Assembly: GCA_018241985.1 (NCBI GenBank)
Contig: JAFECV010000130.1
Location: 1-6,510, forward strand
Reading direction: 5' to 3'
Length of the DNA stretch: 6,510 bases
Origin: Pseudomonadota bacterium
Lineage (GTDB): Bacteria > Pseudomonadota > Gammaproteobacteria > Burkholderiales > Burkholderiaceae_C
In this document: positions 6,013-6,510 of the stretch, piece after piece
Layout of the letters: each line of letters opens with the position of its first letter
How positions within the stretch are numbered: position 1 is the stretch's first letter
Notes under the pieces: model-generated
The model's input: only the letters and a program-made list of their open reading frames with translations
Told to the model about the DNA's origin: nothing
Database searches by the model: none
Translations under genes and position numbers: made by a program

Positions 6013-6057
6013 TGGTGGGTTCTGAGAGGCTCGAACTCTCGACCTACGGATTAAGAG
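6013..6057 (-). pseudogene. 3' fragment of tRNA-Lys(CTT), probable attachment-site remnant
   Basis: Read on the minus strand, these 45 bases equal tRNA positions 32-76: anticodon loop CTCTTAA (anticodon CTT), the 3' strand of its stem TCCGT, variable loop AGGTC, a perfect T arm GAGAG-TTCGAGC-CTCTC, acceptor strand AGAACCC, discriminator A and encoded CCA. The 5' half is missing: bases before the loop do not pair with TCCGT, and no GGGTTCT acceptor strand lies further along. The match stops at the first base of the anticodon loop, a usual end point for the identity core when tyrosine recombinases integrate into tRNA genes. It is therefore a truncated copy, not a working tRNA. In the usual arrangement the intact gene and the element would lie at higher coordinates, and 1-6012 would be the older chromosomal flank. 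Confidence 0.85.
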
Positions 6058-6479
6058 ACGCCGCACCCGGCCTCGGGATGGCTTTTTGCGTCATCCCAGT
6101 TCCAACAAAATCAAGCACTTGCGCGAATACGACCGCATTCGACCGCAGCTGCCCGACCCCCTGCGCAGGCTCCATCGCTATCAATTGCGCTATCAAATGG
6201 GGCCTGGCAGTGGGCTCATTCTAGCGGCGGCTGCCGCTGCGCGGCAACCGCGACGGCAAAGCAGCACGACATCGGAGCGGCGCGGCTCTGGCGATGCGGA
6301 CGGGTTGCATATCAAACGCGTGGGTTCCCTGCTCGTCATGAACATGCGCCTCGAGACTGTGGCAATCGGTGTGGCACACAAGTCGCCAAGCACCATCGCT
6401 CCATCTCCGCGTCCGCCCGGCGAGAAACACGCGGGCACCACCGATACCTGGGCTTCATGATAGAGAGAGAGAGAGCAAC
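6058..6479. other. Gene-free stretch right of the tRNA fragment, with short repeats and hairpins
   Basis: No open frame here has protein-like character or a convincing start. What can be seen is a hairpin directly beside the tRNA fragment (GGGATG 6075-6080 with CATCCC 6092-6097, extended by two inner pairs, loop of seven), a direct repeat CGACCGCA at 6130-6137 and 6140-6147, and a palindrome CCTGCGCAGG (6160-6169). Further right are a direct repeat GCTATCAA at 6177-6184 and 6189-6196, and two back-to-back hairpins (AGCGGC/GCCGCT at 6223-6238, CGCGG/CCGCG at 6240-6252). The rest (6253-6460) shows nothing I can name. No integrase fragment is recognisable. Confidence 0.5.
6462..6475 (+). repeat. 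(AG)7 dinucleotide repeat acting as ribosome-binding tract
   Basis: Seven AG units end four bases before an ATG at 6480. The GAGAG register resembles a Shine-Dalgarno sequence, so the repeat probably serves as the ribosome site of the gene starting there. Confidence 0.55.
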
Positions 6480-6510
6480 ATGCCGAGCAAGCATTGGCTG
6501 CGCCCGAAAA
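6480..6510 (+). CDS. Start of an unidentified gene (cut by window edge)
   Basis: ATG at 6480 opens a frame of ten codons (MPSKHWLRPK) to the window end. Support comes from the purine-rich AG tract ending four bases before the ATG and from the preceding non-coding stretch. The fragment is too short to assign a family. No clear promoter was found upstream. Confidence 0.4.
   Translation, partial: MPSKHWLRPK

Noticed and set aside
6013..6090. A complete tRNA-Lys gene, or one split by a group I intron
   Set aside because: No 5' half or pairing acceptor strand appears anywhere to the window end, and no intron core was recognised; a truncated copy fits better.
5910..6224. 104-codon plus-strand frame after the antiporter
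   Set aside because: It runs through the tRNA-Lys fragment (giving SERLELSTYGLR, a familiar artefact of tRNA antisense translation) and has no ribosome site.
1..6510. CRISPR array or insertion sequence
   Set aside because: No regularly spaced repeats and no transposase frame or terminal inverted repeats were seen.

Overview
The window comes from a GC-rich proteobacterium. A beta- or gammaproteobacterial sulfur-oxidising or sulfide-tolerant bacterium is the best guess, based on codon use, the sulfide:quinone oxidoreductase module and a tRNA-Lys fragment. No ribosomal or other marker gene pins the taxon.

Left two thirds, minus strand (1-4165): an apparent five-gene operon reading right to left. 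It encodes a sulfide:quinone oxidoreductase (sqr, 4165-2879), a small two-helix DUF2892 membrane protein (about 2746-2540), a DUF302 protein (2512-2129), a lipoprotein RND periplasmic adaptor (2132-1023) and the N-terminal third of an RND inner-membrane pump (1026 to beyond base 1). The last three genes are joined by 4-base stop/start overlaps (ATGA, then GTGA), so oxidation and efflux genes are physically and probably translationally linked.

Centre (4166-4335): an AT-rich divergent control region in otherwise GC-rich DNA. It holds a good minus-strand sigma-70 promoter for sqr and a probable plus-strand -10 for the regulator, with overlapping dyads. To its right, on the plus strand, is a small ArsR-family repressor (4336-4665). 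Its only two cysteines, C36 and C103, lie where the BigR/SqrR persulfide sensors carry their sensing pair. The simplest model is that sulfide-derived persulfides disulfide- or polysulfide-link the two cysteines, the repressor leaves the shared operator, and both sulfide oxidation and an RND efflux pump are induced.

Right (4666-6510): a short structured leader with a possible 31-codon upstream ORF precedes a CaCA/CAX-family cation/proton antiporter (4783-5889). Then come a terminator-like hairpin and a 45-base 3' fragment of a tRNA-Lys(CTT) gene on the minus strand (6057-6013), starting exactly at the anticodon loop. This looks like an attachment-site copy left by integration of a mobile element, with the element expected to the right. 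Bases 6058-6479 hold no convincing gene, only small repeats and hairpins. The last 31 bases appear to start a new plus-strand gene behind an AG-repeat Shine-Dalgarno tract.
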